Below are positions 63,629 through 64,000 of a stretch of DNA of 64,000 nt, piece after piece. A program made the translations under genes and the position numbers. Position 1 is the first letter of the stretch. Each line of letters begins with the position of its first letter. This stretch comes from Planctomycetota bacterium. Its GTDB lineage: Bacteria; Planctomycetota; Planctomycetia; Gemmatales; Gemmataceae. The notes beneath the pieces were generated by a model. It did no database searches. It saw only the letters and a list, made by a program, of their open reading frames with translations, and was not told the origin of the DNA. Where the stretch lies: positions 1-64,000 of the forward strand of contig JAJXWW010000034.1 in the NCBI GenBank assembly GCA_021781415.1. The letters run 5' to 3'.

Positions 63629-64000
63629 CGTTTGAACCCCATCCATGCGCCGATGAATGTAACGAAGGCTCCGAGCAACGCCCCGATGCCGAAGATCACG
63701 GCCTCGCGTCGGCTCAAACGCCAGAGCTTCGTCGGCTGATGGACGGTGGAGGTAACCTGTTCCAACGGGACCAACTCCACGTTCACCGATTCCCCGGCAT
63801 CCGCATGGGGAACGGGAGGCGGGGCGGCTCCCGGAGAATGCGACGGTCGGTGCTTCTTCTTGTGTCGTTTTTGTTTATGGTGGCTCTCGTGAGGAGCAAC
63901 GGTCGGAGCTTGTGCGATCGGTATCTGTGGCCTCGTCGGCTTGGCAGCGGGGATCGTGCCGGAAGGGGGCTTCGGCGCGGGGGGCAGCGTGCCGGAGGGT
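63619..64000 (-). CDS. Partial protein: Pro/His/Lys-rich region and C-terminal membrane helix
   Basis: The minus-strand frame is open from the window edge to TAG at 63619-63621; the N-terminus is outside. The visible 126 residues are a Pro/Thr-rich stretch, then a histidine- and lysine-rich patch (HESHHKQKRHKKKHRPSHS), a short acidic part, and one hydrophobic helix near the end (AVIFGIGALLGAFVTFIGAW) before a basic end GFKRHE. It is probably a membrane protein with the tail inside. Its 3' end overlaps the nagA stop by 10 bp. Confidence 0.7.
   Translation of the reverse strand, partial: PSGTLPPAPKPPSGTIPAAKPTRPQIPIAQAPTVAPHESHHKQKRHKKKHRPSHSPGAAPPPVPHADAGESVNVELVPLEQVTSTVHQPTKLWRLSRREAVIFGIGALLGAFVTFIGAWMGFKRHE

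Overview
The window reads as chromosome of a planctomycete, most likely of the Gemmata group. This rests on gene content: paired DUF1553/DUF1549 and DUF1501 genes, two DUF1080 proteins, a DUF1559 prepilin-like protein with its H-x9-DG motif, a YTV-type Cys-rich protein, a Ser/Thr kinase with a long extracytoplasmic tail, two DUF4058 proteins, a VPS10/sortilin-like propeller, and high-GC sequence with many intergenic palindromes. I see no phage, transposase, CRISPR array or rRNA. About 50 genes are supported, on both strands, mostly singly or in pairs.

Layout. 1-2567: tail of a gene, a secreted hypothetical and a HicAB-like pair. 2782-2853: tRNA with CAT anticodon (probably Ile2). 3105-7006: three-subunit molybdenum aldehyde oxidoreductase. 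7131-14642: sugar isomerase, membrane kinase, a deoxyhypusine-synthase-like/PfkB kinase pair, a C26 amidotransferase-fold protein lacking its nucleophile, and a membrane hypothetical. 14723-22846: secreted catabolic and surface genes (DUF1080, dienelactone hydrolase, isomerase, DUF1501, DUF1553) and a MarR regulator. 22901-33337: three-part esterase, initiator tRNA, sulfotransferase, sialidase-like protein, thiolase, small secreted proteins, formylglycine-generating enzyme and an MFS transporter. 33664-48957: zinc-ribbon membrane protein, glycerol kinase, phosphatase, GT-like membrane protein, truB, VPS10/PDZ protein, isocitrate-dehydrogenase-like enzyme, DUF1080, lactonase and an ABC-F protein. 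49077-64000: DUF4058, tpx, YTV protein, a peroxiredoxin with an in-frame TGA, DUF4058, a PvuII-like DNA methyltransferase and its convergent neighbour, thioesterase, DUF1559, SDR plus AhpD-like pair, beta-lactamase-fold hydrolase, threonine dehydrogenase, NagA and a partial membrane protein.

Most notable: the peroxiredoxin at 51880-52449 has a single in-frame TGA exactly where the peroxidatic cysteine belongs, followed 16 nt later by the loop of a hairpin shaped like a bacterial SECIS. It is a strong candidate selenoprotein rather than two broken genes. Second, the intergenic spaces hold several palindromic repeat families, including a perfect six-unit array of 38 bp whose hairpins carry GTAA or GAAA loops; one copy supplies the stop codon of the PfkB kinase. 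Third, several enzymes appear to lack catalytic residues (a C26 amidotransferase homologue, a HicA homologue) or have unusual domain combinations (the 958-residue esterase, PDZ domains inside a sortilin-like propeller).
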